Shown: positions 6,824 to 13,237 of the stretch, piece by piece | How positions within the stretch are numbered: position 1 is the stretch's first letter | Layout of the letters: each line of letters begins with the position of its first letter | Source: Candidatus Tenderia sp. | GTDB taxonomy: Bacteria > Pseudomonadota > Gammaproteobacteria > Tenderiales > Tenderiaceae | Length of the DNA: 13,237 nt | Direction of reading: 5' to 3' | Assembly (NCBI GenBank): GCA_030148045.1 | Contig: JASBUE010000222.1 | Span: 1 to 13,237, forward strand | Notes under the pieces: model-generated | The model's database searches: none | What the model saw: only the letters and a program-made list of their open reading frames with translations | What the model was told of the DNA's origin: nothing | Made by a program: the position numbers and the translations under genes

Positions 6824-7542
6824 AGCTTCGCAGCCTCCCCCGCCAGCAATAGCACGACCGTCAGCAGCAGGGGCCAGACCCATTGCCAGAGTGGCGGTCG
6901 GTCGCTCACAGCGATCTCCACCGCCTCACACGGGGCTTGCTCCGCCCTGGTCATAATCTCTTCCACCAGGACCGCGCTCACCTTTGCGTACCCCCTGATG
7001 TCCCCCTTGGCAATGCCCGCCTGTTTCACCTGCCGCCCGACCAGAGCATGCACCTCGAGCACACGCCTCAAGATCAGCGCCACCCGCACCGCGAAGCGCT
7101 GACGCGATATCCCCAGCAGGCGAAGCGGCAGGGCTAGCCAGTAAAGCGCCGAGACCAACTGATGCTGTGACGTCACGAACAACAACCAGTGCACTGCCGC
7201 CACGATCAATACCAGCGCCAGCAGGCGTCGTCCGCCCTGAATCAGGCCGGTGGTGGTCGGCAGCCAGGAAGAGGCTTCCAGCCCTGCAAACAGCGCCGGC
7301 CCAGGCGTCATCCAGGCATAGATAATCAATATTGACAACAATAACCAGCGTATGCGCCGTAGGGTCGGCCAGAGCCCTTCCATGCTCTGATGGCCGGTGG
7401 TCGCAAACAGTATGACAACCGCGACCACGGCGGCAACCAGTTGGCCGGGATTGCCCAGAGCGAGAAAGAGGCTGAAAATCACGAAACTGACAACGCGCAA
7501 AACCGGATGCACACTGCTGTACCATCCGGCTTCGCTGGTCAT
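6820..7542 (-). CDS. EcfT/CbiQ-family transmembrane protein (energy-coupling factor transporter type)
   Basis: The 240-residue protein is strongly hydrophobic, with about five likely membrane segments: four between residues 13 and 125, and one near the C-terminus (LWQWVWPLLLTVVLLLA). Between them lies a long cytoplasmic helical stretch, as in the EcfT/CbiQ transmembrane subunits of ECF vitamin and metal importers. In that family two Ala-Arg-Gly type motifs contact the ATPases. Here the corresponding places read AGIAKGD and EAVEIAV, so the motifs look degenerate. No EcfA ATPase and no substrate-binding S component is in the window. Start ATG 7542 lies 16 bases after the fimV stop, without a clear Shine-Dalgarno. 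An internal GTG just before HPVLRVV is an alternative. It is probably co-transcribed with fimV and ends in TAA, overlapping glgB convergently. Family membership is likely; transport substrate and function are unknown. Confidence 0.78.
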   Translation of the reverse strand: MTSEAGWYSSVHPVLRVVSFVIFSLFLALGNPGQLVAAVVAVVILFATTGHQSMEGLWPTLRRIRWLLLSILIIYAWMTPGPALFAGLEASSWLPTTTGLIQGGRRLLALVLIVAAVHWLLFVTSQHQLVSALYWLALPLRLLGISRQRFAVRVALILRRVLEVHALVGRQVKQAGIAKGDIRGYAKVSAVLVEEIMTRAEQAPCEAVEIAVSDRPPLWQWVWPLLLTVVLLLAGEAAKL

Positions 7543-7558
7543 GGAGATTGAGACTTGG

Positions 7559-10552
7559 TTACGAGATTTGCTGCATTAACTGCTCGGCCTCCTGGCGCTG
7601 GTCGTCGTCGCCCTCCTCGACCACTTCGTCCAGAATCGAGCGGGCACCGTCCTGATCGCCCATGTCGATATAGGCCTTGGCAAGGTCCAGCTTGGTGCCG
7701 ATCATATCGTCGGAACTGTCGAAAATATCGTCGTTATCCTCGTCGGCCAAGTCACCGAAATCCATTTCACCGAGATCAGCGATGTCGGCCAGCGGATCAA
7801 TGAACTCTTCCTCGGCAAGCGTAGCCTGGTCGTTTTCGGGGACGACGGTTTCAGTTTCGTCCGCCTCGGCAGCCCTTGCTTCCGGCGCCGCAGAGAAACT
7901 TTCCATATCGATGCCTTTATCCGGCGCCCCCCTTCTCCCGGCGGTATCCAGCAGCGCGTCGGTCTCGCTCGTGACATCTACCGACTGGGCGGCCTCTGTC
8001 TGCCAGGCCTTGCTCTCGTCCGGGGAGAAAGAATCCGTGTCGACATTGGCGTAAGGGCTCTCGCCGTCGTTCGGATGCCCCTCATCCTCATCTACCTCAT
8101 CGCGACTGAAATCTTCCGGCTTGGCATCAAGACTTGATCCGGCCAATTCAGTATCGAGATCGAAGATGTCGTCGCCCTTGTCTACGTCGGTTGCTGCAAG
8201 ATCCTGCAACTCTTCAAACGCGCCTTTTTCCGGCATGCTGTCTTCCAACCCTTCGCCGCCGAAATCGAGGTCATCCGTTCTGGGCTTGGCGTCAGAGATG
8301 TCATCGCCAACGCTTTCAGCACCCAAATCCAATCCGCCGCTGCTATCCAGATCGAGATCGAGGTCAAGCTCCAGATCCAGGTCGCCCAAATCGTCCAGAG
8401 AAACATCACGCCTCTCTGCACCGGCCTGTTTGGCAGTCTCACTCTCTGCAACGCCAGCCAGCTCGCCCATGCTCTCCGCGCCGCCACTCTCTTCAGGTGA
8501 CCCACCCAGACCGGCAAACCCCAGGCTACCGGCAAGATCGTCATCACTCAGTTCATCGCTGTCTTCAGATAACGACTGTGACTCATCATCGAAGTTGAAC
8601 TCCTCGCCACCCTCGGGAAACTCCATACCAAGATCAACTTCGGAGGCGGCATTACTAGCGCCGCCTTCGGAGAACAACGGGTGAGCGGGCAATAACTCAC
8701 GCCCCATCTCAACCGCCTGAGCCCATATCTCTTGGTGCTGGCCGCCCAGGGCGGCATACAGCGACTCCGCCTGCGCCTCGAATGAATCCACATCCTTGGT
8801 GGCATGATAAATCTCAAGCAACTTCAGCTTCAGCTCATGGCGCTCCGCGTCGGCACTGATAGCCTCCTTCAGCAAGGCCTCGGCCTGCTCATAGCGACGA
8901 TAGGCCAGGTAGACGTCCGCCTCTGCGATGGGGTCGATTTCGCTCTCTTCGGCGTGAATGGTGCCCAGGCCACCGCCGATATCACCAATGGCGACGTCTT
9001 CTTTGGGCTCTTCATCGGCGGCGACGGCCGCGGCAACCCCTGCCGCAGCCGATGTGACATCTGCTTCTGCAGCGCCCTTCCCAGCCGCAGCCTTGGTAGG
9101 TTCTGGCGCTGCGGCCACCGGTGTCATCACGGTAAAATCATCGTCATCATCCTGACGGCGACGACGCGTGATCAGCGCTACCACCAATAGTAAGATAATA
9201 CCCCCCCCGCCGGCGGCGTAGAGATAGGTCGGATTGGCCAGCATCTCATCCAGCAACGAGGCCTCGGACTGCGCTGCCGGCGGGGCGGGCTGTTTCGCGG
9301 CCGCCGGGATTTCGACTTGCTCTTCTGCAAGCGGAGCAGGCACCTGCGCTTGGGGCTGCTGCTCCTGCTGTGCGTCGGCCTGCAGCGCACCGAGCGTATC
9401 ATCCTTCAGGGTCAGCAGTTTTTGCACTGATTGAAGCTGCCTCTCCAGTTCGTCGAGACGGGCACGCAGGTCGGCATTCTCCTGACGCGTGGCTTCAGCC
9501 GTCTCTTGGGCGATGGCCAGCTGCTGCCGCAAGGATTCGGTGGCTTCGCCCGACGCCCCGGAACCGACCCCGGTGCGGATACGCGCCTCTTCATCCGGGC
9601 TCAGCAGCTGGAGGCGCCCCTGGGATTCGGTCTTTGGCGCCGCGACAGCGGCTGGCGCGGTTGCAGGAGGCGCGGTTTCCGCGCCGGGTGCGGGTGCGAA
9701 ACTGGCAACGCGCTGTTGACGACCGCTCGGCGCCTGGCCCCTGGACGCCTGCCACTCCAGATGCTGGCGATTCGATTCGGCCGCCGCTTCCTGCTCGCTC
9801 AATGCGGTAATCACATCCATCTCGGGCTGGCGCAGGATGTACCCCGCCTTGAGATTATTGATATTGTTGTCGTCGAACGCCTCCGGGTTTTCCTTCAGCA
9901 GCGCGATCATCATCTGCGGTACACTGACGGAATGGTCAGGACGCATCTTCCGGGCCACGGCCCACAGGGTATCGGTGCGTACAGTGGGTCCATAGCTTCC
10001 GGGCGGGGCAACATGCGGCTGTGGGATGGTAGCCGGGATCTCTTCACGGATAACCTGTGCCGGCTGGGTGGTGGCGGCGCTGACACGGCCCACCTGCTGA
10101 TCCCGCTCAAACACCGGCGGGTCCAGCAACAGGGTGAATTCACGCATCATCTGGCCGTTGGCCCAGTTAACGGCCAGGATGAAATTCAGAAACGGCTCCT
10201 TGACTGCCTTGGAGGAAGACACCCTAATATACGGCGCCCCGCGACCTTCGCTGACAAGTTCGAATTGAAGGTTGCGCAGCACCGGCACGCGGTCGAGGCC
10301 CATGCGGCTGAAAACTTCCTGAGAAGCCATTTCTATCTTTAGGGTATCCAGTTCTTCGGAGGTGGCCGAAAAGAGCTTGATCTTGGCATCCAGAGGCTCG
10401 TTCAGGGAGGTGTTGACCTCGATTTCCCCCATTCCCAAAGCATGGACGACCCCCGACGTCATCGTCAGGCATGCACTCAGCGCAATCGCCAATCTGCGTT
10501 TTTTGAATCCCTTACTCAATGCTGTCCCGTCCTGTATTCGTCCCAACTTCAC
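7559..10552 (-). CDS. fimV: FimV/HubP-family polar pilus assembly and pole-organising protein
   Basis: FimV proteins sit at the cell pole in the inner membrane, bind peptidoglycan, and organise type IV pili, secretion and chemotaxis machinery. The 997-residue protein has a signal peptide (KGFKKRRLAIALSACL to VVHA, about 14-38) and the FimV N-terminal domain (LGMGEIEV to LLLDPP, about 39-146). A LysM-like peptidoglycan-binding region follows (about 188-242), then a coiled coil (about 337-390), a membrane segment (about 443-462) followed by RRRR, a TPR-like helical region (about 541-625), a long acidic low-complexity region, and the conserved C-terminal FimV domain (LDLAKAYIDMGDQDGARSILDEVV). 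The start is uncertain: GTG 10552 gives the longest frame, but TTG 10519 would place the signal peptide directly at the N-terminus and has AGGA ten bases upstream. It lies downstream of asd-usg as in other gammaproteobacteria, after a 123-base gap. It ends in TAA. Confidence 0.93.
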   Translation of the reverse strand: MKLGRIQDGTALSKGFKKRRLAIALSACLTMTSGVVHALGMGEIEVNTSLNEPLDAKIKLFSATSEELDTLKIEMASQEVFSRMGLDRVPVLRNLQFELVSEGRGAPYIRVSSSKAVKEPFLNFILAVNWANGQMMREFTLLLDPPVFERDQQVGRVSAATTQPAQVIREEIPATIPQPHVAPPGSYGPTVRTDTLWAVARKMRPDHSVSVPQMMIALLKENPEAFDDNNINNLKAGYILRQPEMDVITALSEQEAAAESNRQHLEWQASRGQAPSGRQQRVASFAPAPGAETAPPATAPAAVAAPKTESQGRLQLLSPDEEARIRTGVGSGASGEATESLRQQLAIAQETAEATRQENADLRARLDELERQLQSVQKLLTLKDDTLGALQADAQQEQQPQAQVPAPLAEEQVEIPAAAKQPAPPAAQSEASLLDEMLANPTYLYAAGGGGIILLLVVALITRRRRQDDDDDFTVMTPVAAAPEPTKAAAGKGAAEADVTSAAAGVAAAVAADEEPKEDVAIGDIGGGLGTIHAEESEIDPIAEADVYLAYRRYEQAEALLKEAISADAERHELKLKLLEIYHATKDVDSFEAQAESLYAALGGQHQEIWAQAVEMGRELLPAHPLFSEGGASNAASEVDLGMEFPEGGEEFNFDDESQSLSEDSDELSDDDLAGSLGFAGLGGSPEESGGAESMGELAGVAESETAKQAGAERRDVSLDDLGDLDLELDLDLDLDSSGGLDLGAESVGDDISDAKPRTDDLDFGGEGLEDSMPEKGAFEELQDLAATDVDKGDDIFDLDTELAGSSLDAKPEDFSRDEVDEDEGHPNDGESPYANVDTDSFSPDESKAWQTEAAQSVDVTSETDALLDTAGRRGAPDKGIDMESFSAAPEARAAEADETETVVPENDQATLAEEEFIDPLADIADLGEMDFGDLADEDNDDIFDSSDDMIGTKLDLAKAYIDMGDQDGARSILDEVVEEGDDDQRQEAEQLMQQIS

Positions 10553-10675
10553 ATCCAGCCAAGCTATATAACGGCTATCGTTCAGTTTTTTTGAATATTT
10601 AGCTGCGTTTTTTGAACTACGCCATAGAAACGGCGTCGGCCCATAAAAATCAGCATTTGCTCACTTCCGTGGAAC
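10553..10675 (-). promoter_or_regulatory. usg-fimV intergenic region, likely fimV promoter
   Basis: This A+T-rich gap of 123 bases, read on the - strand, holds two A-tracts (A6 at 10608-10613 and A7 at 10586-10592) with centres about 21-22 bases apart. They are followed by TTATATA near 10567-10573 as a weak -10 candidate. TTCAAA about 18 bases upstream of TTATAT is a poor -35 (4 of 6). The imperfect match and the A-tracts suggest a promoter with an upstream element, but this is inference. A five-base-pair inverted repeat (10619-10623 with 10632-10636) has no T-run after it and is not a convincing terminator. Confidence 0.35.
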
Positions 10676-11686
10676 TCACCCCAAATAGTCTTTTAGCAAA
10701 TATTCCGCAATCTGAATACTGTTTAGAGACGCACCCTTGCGAATGTTATCGGCGACCAGCCACAAATCCAAACCCCTGCCCCGGGTCTGGTCGCGCCGCA
10801 GACGGCCGACAAACACCGTATCGTTGCCCGCCGCCTCCGTCACGGCCGTCGGATACTCCGGTTCCATCATCAGGGTGACGCCGGGGGCTGTTTCCAGCAG
10901 TACCCGCGCCTGTTCCGGACTCAAATCCCGCTCCGTTTCGACATGCAATACCAGCGCATGGCCGTAAAAGACAGGCGCCCGCACGCAGGTGGCATTGAGC
11001 GGCAGATCATGCCGGGCGAGTATCCTGGCCGTCTCCCAGGCCAGCTTGGCCTCCTCCCGGCTGTAACCGTCATCCAGAACAGCACCGATCTGCGGCAACA
11101 GATTGAAGGCGATCTGCTTGGCGAAAACGCTGCTTTCGATTGTCTTTAGGTTGAACATGGCGGTGGCCTGCCCGGCCAGCTCCTCCACCCCCGCCTTGTC
11201 CTTGCCCGACACCGCCTGCAGCGCCACCACGTTGATGCGGGCGATTCCGGCGGCCTGTTGCAGCGGTTTGAGTACAGTGGTCAGCAGGGTGGCGTTGGTG
11301 CCCGGGTTGGCGACGATATACTGTTTTGCATAGCCCTTCAGGGCCTCGGGATTGACCTCCGGCACCACCAGCGGCACATCCTCCTCCAGGCGGAAACAGG
11401 GGCTGTCGTCAATCACCACACAACCCGTGGCCGCCGCCTTGGGGGCATACGCCTCGGCCAGGGCCTCGTCGATACAAAAGAAGGCCAACTCGGCCTGGGA
11501 AAAATCGAACGTCTCGAGCGCCGCGACTTTAAGTTGCTTATCCTTGAAGGAGACACGGGCGCCCCCTTCGGCCGCCACGGCGTAAATGGTGCCGACGGGA
11601 AATTCACGTTCTTCCAGCAGATTTAAAACCGCTTCGCCAACCAGGGTGTCGCAGCCGACCACTGCGACGTTATAGCGCTTGCTCAT
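10676..11686 (-). CDS. usg: USG-1-like aspartate-semialdehyde dehydrogenase paralogue, catalytic Cys missing
   Basis: This 336-residue protein has the overall fold signature of aspartate-semialdehyde dehydrogenase: N-terminal Rossmann region YNVAVVGCDTLVG, VIDDSPCFR, DVPLVVPEVNP, RAPVFYGHALVLHVE, EYPTAV, and a VADNIRKGASLNSIQIAE tail. However, the active-site segment, normally N-C-(S/T), reads ANPGTNAT, with Thr130 at the cysteine position. The substrate-side SGAG motif is changed to VSGKDKAG, and the nucleotide loop is atypical (GCDTLVG). It therefore resembles the E. coli Usg protein, which has also lost the cysteine; the function of that group is not known to me. Start ATG 11686 lies six bases after the asd stop without a good Shine-Dalgarno, so translation is probably coupled to asd. 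It ends in TGA. The order asd-usg-fimV matches Pseudomonas-type gammaproteobacteria. It is unlikely to be the working Asd, since a complete one lies next to it. Confidence 0.87.
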   Translation of the reverse strand: MSKRYNVAVVGCDTLVGEAVLNLLEEREFPVGTIYAVAAEGGARVSFKDKQLKVAALETFDFSQAELAFFCIDEALAEAYAPKAAATGCVVIDDSPCFRLEEDVPLVVPEVNPEALKGYAKQYIVANPGTNATLLTTVLKPLQQAAGIARINVVALQAVSGKDKAGVEELAGQATAMFNLKTIESSVFAKQIAFNLLPQIGAVLDDGYSREEAKLAWETARILARHDLPLNATCVRAPVFYGHALVLHVETERDLSPEQARVLLETAPGVTLMMEPEYPTAVTEAAGNDTVFVGRLRRDQTRGRGLDLWLVADNIRKGASLNSIQIAEYLLKDYLG

Positions 11687-11692
11687 CTACAC

Positions 11693-12805
11693 TCAGGCCT
11701 CGAGCAGAATGCGCAGCATGCGGCGCAGCGGCTCGGCCGCCCCCCACAGCAGCTGATCGCCGACGGTAAAGGCGGAGAGATAGCTCTTGCCCATGCTCAG
11801 CTTGCGCATACGCCCGACGGGGACGGTCAAGGTACCGGTCACGGCGGCCGGCGTCAGCTCGGCCATGGTGGCCTCCTTCTCATTCGGCACCACCTTCACC
11901 CAGTCGTTGTGTTCGGCCAGGATCGAGGCGATCTCGTCGAGCGATACATCCTGAGTCATTTTGATGGTCAGCGCCTGAGAATGGCAGCGCATGGCGCCGA
12001 TGCGCACGCACAGGCCGTCGATGGGTACCGGATTGTCGCTCAGCCCCAGAATCTTATTGGTTTCGACCTGCGCCTTCCATTCTTCTTTCGATTGCCCGGA
12101 TTCCAGTGGTACGTCGATCCAGGGGATCAGCGAGCCGGCCAGCGGCACCGGCCAGGACTCCAGCGGATAGTCGCTGGAACGGATGAAATCGGAGGTGCGC
12201 TTATCGATCTCCAGAATCGCGGCGGCGGGATCGTCCAGCAGATCGCTCACATTGCCGTGAATCGCCCCCATCTGCTGGATCAGTTCGCGCATGTTGCGCG
12301 CGCCGGCGCCCGAGGCCGCCTGATAGGTCATGGGCGCAATCCACTCCACCAATTCTTTGTCGAACAGACCGCCGATGGCCATCAGCATAAGACTCACCGT
12401 GCAGTTGCCGCCGACATAGGTCTTGATGCCGTCATGCAGACCGTTCTTGATCACCGCCTTGTTCACCGGATCCAGCACGATGATGCTGTCGTCCTTCATG
12501 CGCAGCGCCGAGGCGGCATCGATCCAGTAACCGTTCCAACCGCCGGCGCGCAGCGGGCCGTAGATCGCCTTGGTGTAGTCACCCCCCTGACAGGAAATGA
12601 TCACATCCATGGCCTTCAGTTCATCGATGCTGTTGGCGTCCTTGAGCGGCGGCACGTCCTTGCCCACGCCGGGGCCGGGCTGGCCCGCCTGCGACGTGGT
12701 GAAGAAGACCGGTTCGATGTCGGCGAAGTCGTTCTCCTCGCGCATGCGCTGCATCAGCACCGAGCCGACCATGCCGCGCCATCCGATCAATCCTACTCGT
12801 TTCAT
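11693..12805 (-). CDS. asd: Aspartate-semialdehyde dehydrogenase
   Basis: Asd reduces aspartyl-phosphate to aspartate semialdehyde with NADPH. This is the branch-point step leading to lysine, diaminopimelate for the cell wall, threonine and methionine, and is usually essential. The 370-residue protein is of the gram-negative E. coli type. It shows VGLIGWRGMVGSVL (residues 4-17) for nucleotide binding, GGNCTVSLM with catalytic Cys135, YQAASGAGARNM with Gln162, and RIGAMRCHSQALT with His275. All expected active-site residues are present. Start ATG 12805 is supported by a good Shine-Dalgarno (GAGGAAGAG). It lies 53 bases after leuB and six bases before usg on the same strand, and ends in TGA. 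It is probably part of a leuB-asd-usg transcript, with no terminator visible between the genes. Confidence 0.98.
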   Translation of the reverse strand: MKRVGLIGWRGMVGSVLMQRMREENDFADIEPVFFTTSQAGQPGPGVGKDVPPLKDANSIDELKAMDVIISCQGGDYTKAIYGPLRAGGWNGYWIDAASALRMKDDSIIVLDPVNKAVIKNGLHDGIKTYVGGNCTVSLMLMAIGGLFDKELVEWIAPMTYQAASGAGARNMRELIQQMGAIHGNVSDLLDDPAAAILEIDKRTSDFIRSSDYPLESWPVPLAGSLIPWIDVPLESGQSKEEWKAQVETNKILGLSDNPVPIDGLCVRIGAMRCHSQALTIKMTQDVSLDEIASILAEHNDWVKVVPNEKEATMAELTPAAVTGTLTVPVGRMRKLSMGKSYLSAFTVGDQLLWGAAEPLRRMLRILLEA

Positions 12806-12808
12806 TGT

Positions 12809-12817
12809 CTCTTCCTC
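12809..12817 (-). promoter_or_regulatory. Ribosome binding site of asd
   Basis: GAGGAAGAG on the - strand, with the AGGA core seven bases before ATG 12805, is a near-consensus Shine-Dalgarno and fixes the asd start. Confidence 0.8.
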
Positions 12818-12858
12818 GTATTTTTACCGCCCCGGATGCGCACCCGGACGGGTCGTAA

Positions 12859-13237
12859 TCACCCCAACGCCGCGACCACTGCATCGCCCATTTCGGCACA
12901 GCCGACCCGGCGCGCGCCCTCGGAATAGATGTCCGCGGTCCGATAGCCCTCCGCCAGCACCTGGCGCACGGCGGCGTCGATGCGCTGCGCGGCGGCCTCA
13001 TCCCCGAAAGTGTAACGCAACATCATGGCCACCGACAGGATAGTGGCCAGGGGATTGGCGAGGTCTTTGCCGGCGATGTCGGGGGCAGAACCATGAATCG
13101 GTTCGTACATACCCTTGTTGTTTTCATCCAGCGAGGCCGACGGCAGCATGCCGATGGAGCCGGTGAGCATGGAGGCGGCGTCGGAGAGGATATCGCCGAA
13201 GATATTGCCGGTGACGATGACGTCGAACTGCTTGGGC
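12859..13237 (-). CDS. leuB: 3-isopropylmalate dehydrogenase, C-terminal part (5' end outside window)
   Basis: LeuB oxidatively decarboxylates 3-isopropylmalate with NAD in leucine synthesis. Only the last 125 residues are in the window. They begin with PKQFDVIVTGNIFGDILSD, which holds the two metal-binding aspartates of the family (GDILSD), followed by TGSIGMLPSASL. The NAD-binding motif EPIHGSAPDIAG and the helix GKDLANPLATILSVAMMLRY come next. The closing part (TADIYSEG to CAEMGDAVV) matches the family C-terminus. The reading frame is open to the window edge with no internal break, and it ends in TGA. It is immediately upstream of asd on the same strand, as in many gammaproteobacteria. Confidence 0.96.
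   Translation of the reverse strand, partial: PKQFDVIVTGNIFGDILSDAASMLTGSIGMLPSASLDENNKGMYEPIHGSAPDIAGKDLANPLATILSVAMMLRYTFGDEAAAQRIDAAVRQVLAEGYRTADIYSEGARRVGCAEMGDAVVAALG

Noticed and set aside
8121..8684. + strand frame encoding a Ser/Arg-rich protein opposite fimV
   Set aside because: It is the mirror of the acidic Asp/Leu/Ser tract of FimV; the SR repeats follow from the GATCGA hexamers and are not an independent gene.
10619..10636. ACGCC / GGCGT hairpin after usg
   Set aside because: Short stem, eight-base loop, and A-tracts rather than T's follow on the - strand; not a convincing terminator.
12832..12847. Inverted repeat CCGGATGCGCACCCGG between leuB and asd
   Set aside because: It can form a six-pair stem with a GCGC loop, one pair being G-T, but no T-run follows it in the direction of transcription, so it is not supported as an intrinsic terminator.

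Overview
The window reads as a chromosomal segment of a gammaproteobacterium with fairly high GC, possibly from the purple-sulfur or sulfur-oxidising end of the class. The gene order leuB-asd-usg-fimV is a familiar gammaproteobacterial arrangement (as in Pseudomonas), and FimV is typical of that class. The genus is an inference I cannot settle. No insertion sequence, phage gene or CRISPR array is visible.

Layout from the left: (1) bases 1-26 are the 3' end of a tRNA on the + strand, entered mid-gene. (2) Bases 63-4503 carry a glycogen / alpha-glucan block on the - strand, transcribed glgC -> GH57 glycosidase -> malQ with overlapping or abutting genes. (3) A 136-base divergent intergenic region (4504-4639) separates this block from glgB on the + strand (4640-6823). 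(4) The - strand block at 6820-13237 is transcribed leuB (5' end outside the window) -> asd -> usg -> fimV -> an EcfT/CbiQ-like membrane protein. The last gene ends convergently with glgB, and their stop codons overlap.

Functionally, GlgC makes ADP-glucose, GlgB adds alpha-1,6 branches, and MalQ (GH77) and the GH57 enzyme rearrange or trim alpha-1,4-glucans. Glycogen synthase and phosphorylase are not in the window. LeuB and Asd are core leucine and aspartate-family enzymes. Usg is an Asd paralogue lacking the catalytic cysteine. FimV is a polar, peptidoglycan-associated organiser of type IV pili and other pole-localised machinery.

The most notable observation is in the GH57 gene. It is intact in frame except for one in-frame amber (TAG) codon at 2478-2480, between the substrate-binding N-terminal motifs and the catalytic residues. 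The gene also ends in TAG, and the very next codon, in the same frame, is the TTG start of malQ. Bases 63-3248 are therefore one open frame punctuated only by two ambers, and these are the only TAG stops in the window (the other eight genes end in TGA or TAA). A nonsense mutation or a base error is the simplest explanation, but amber decoding would give a full-length GH57 enzyme or even a GH57-MalQ fusion. The rest of the window looks like ordinary housekeeping and storage metabolism.
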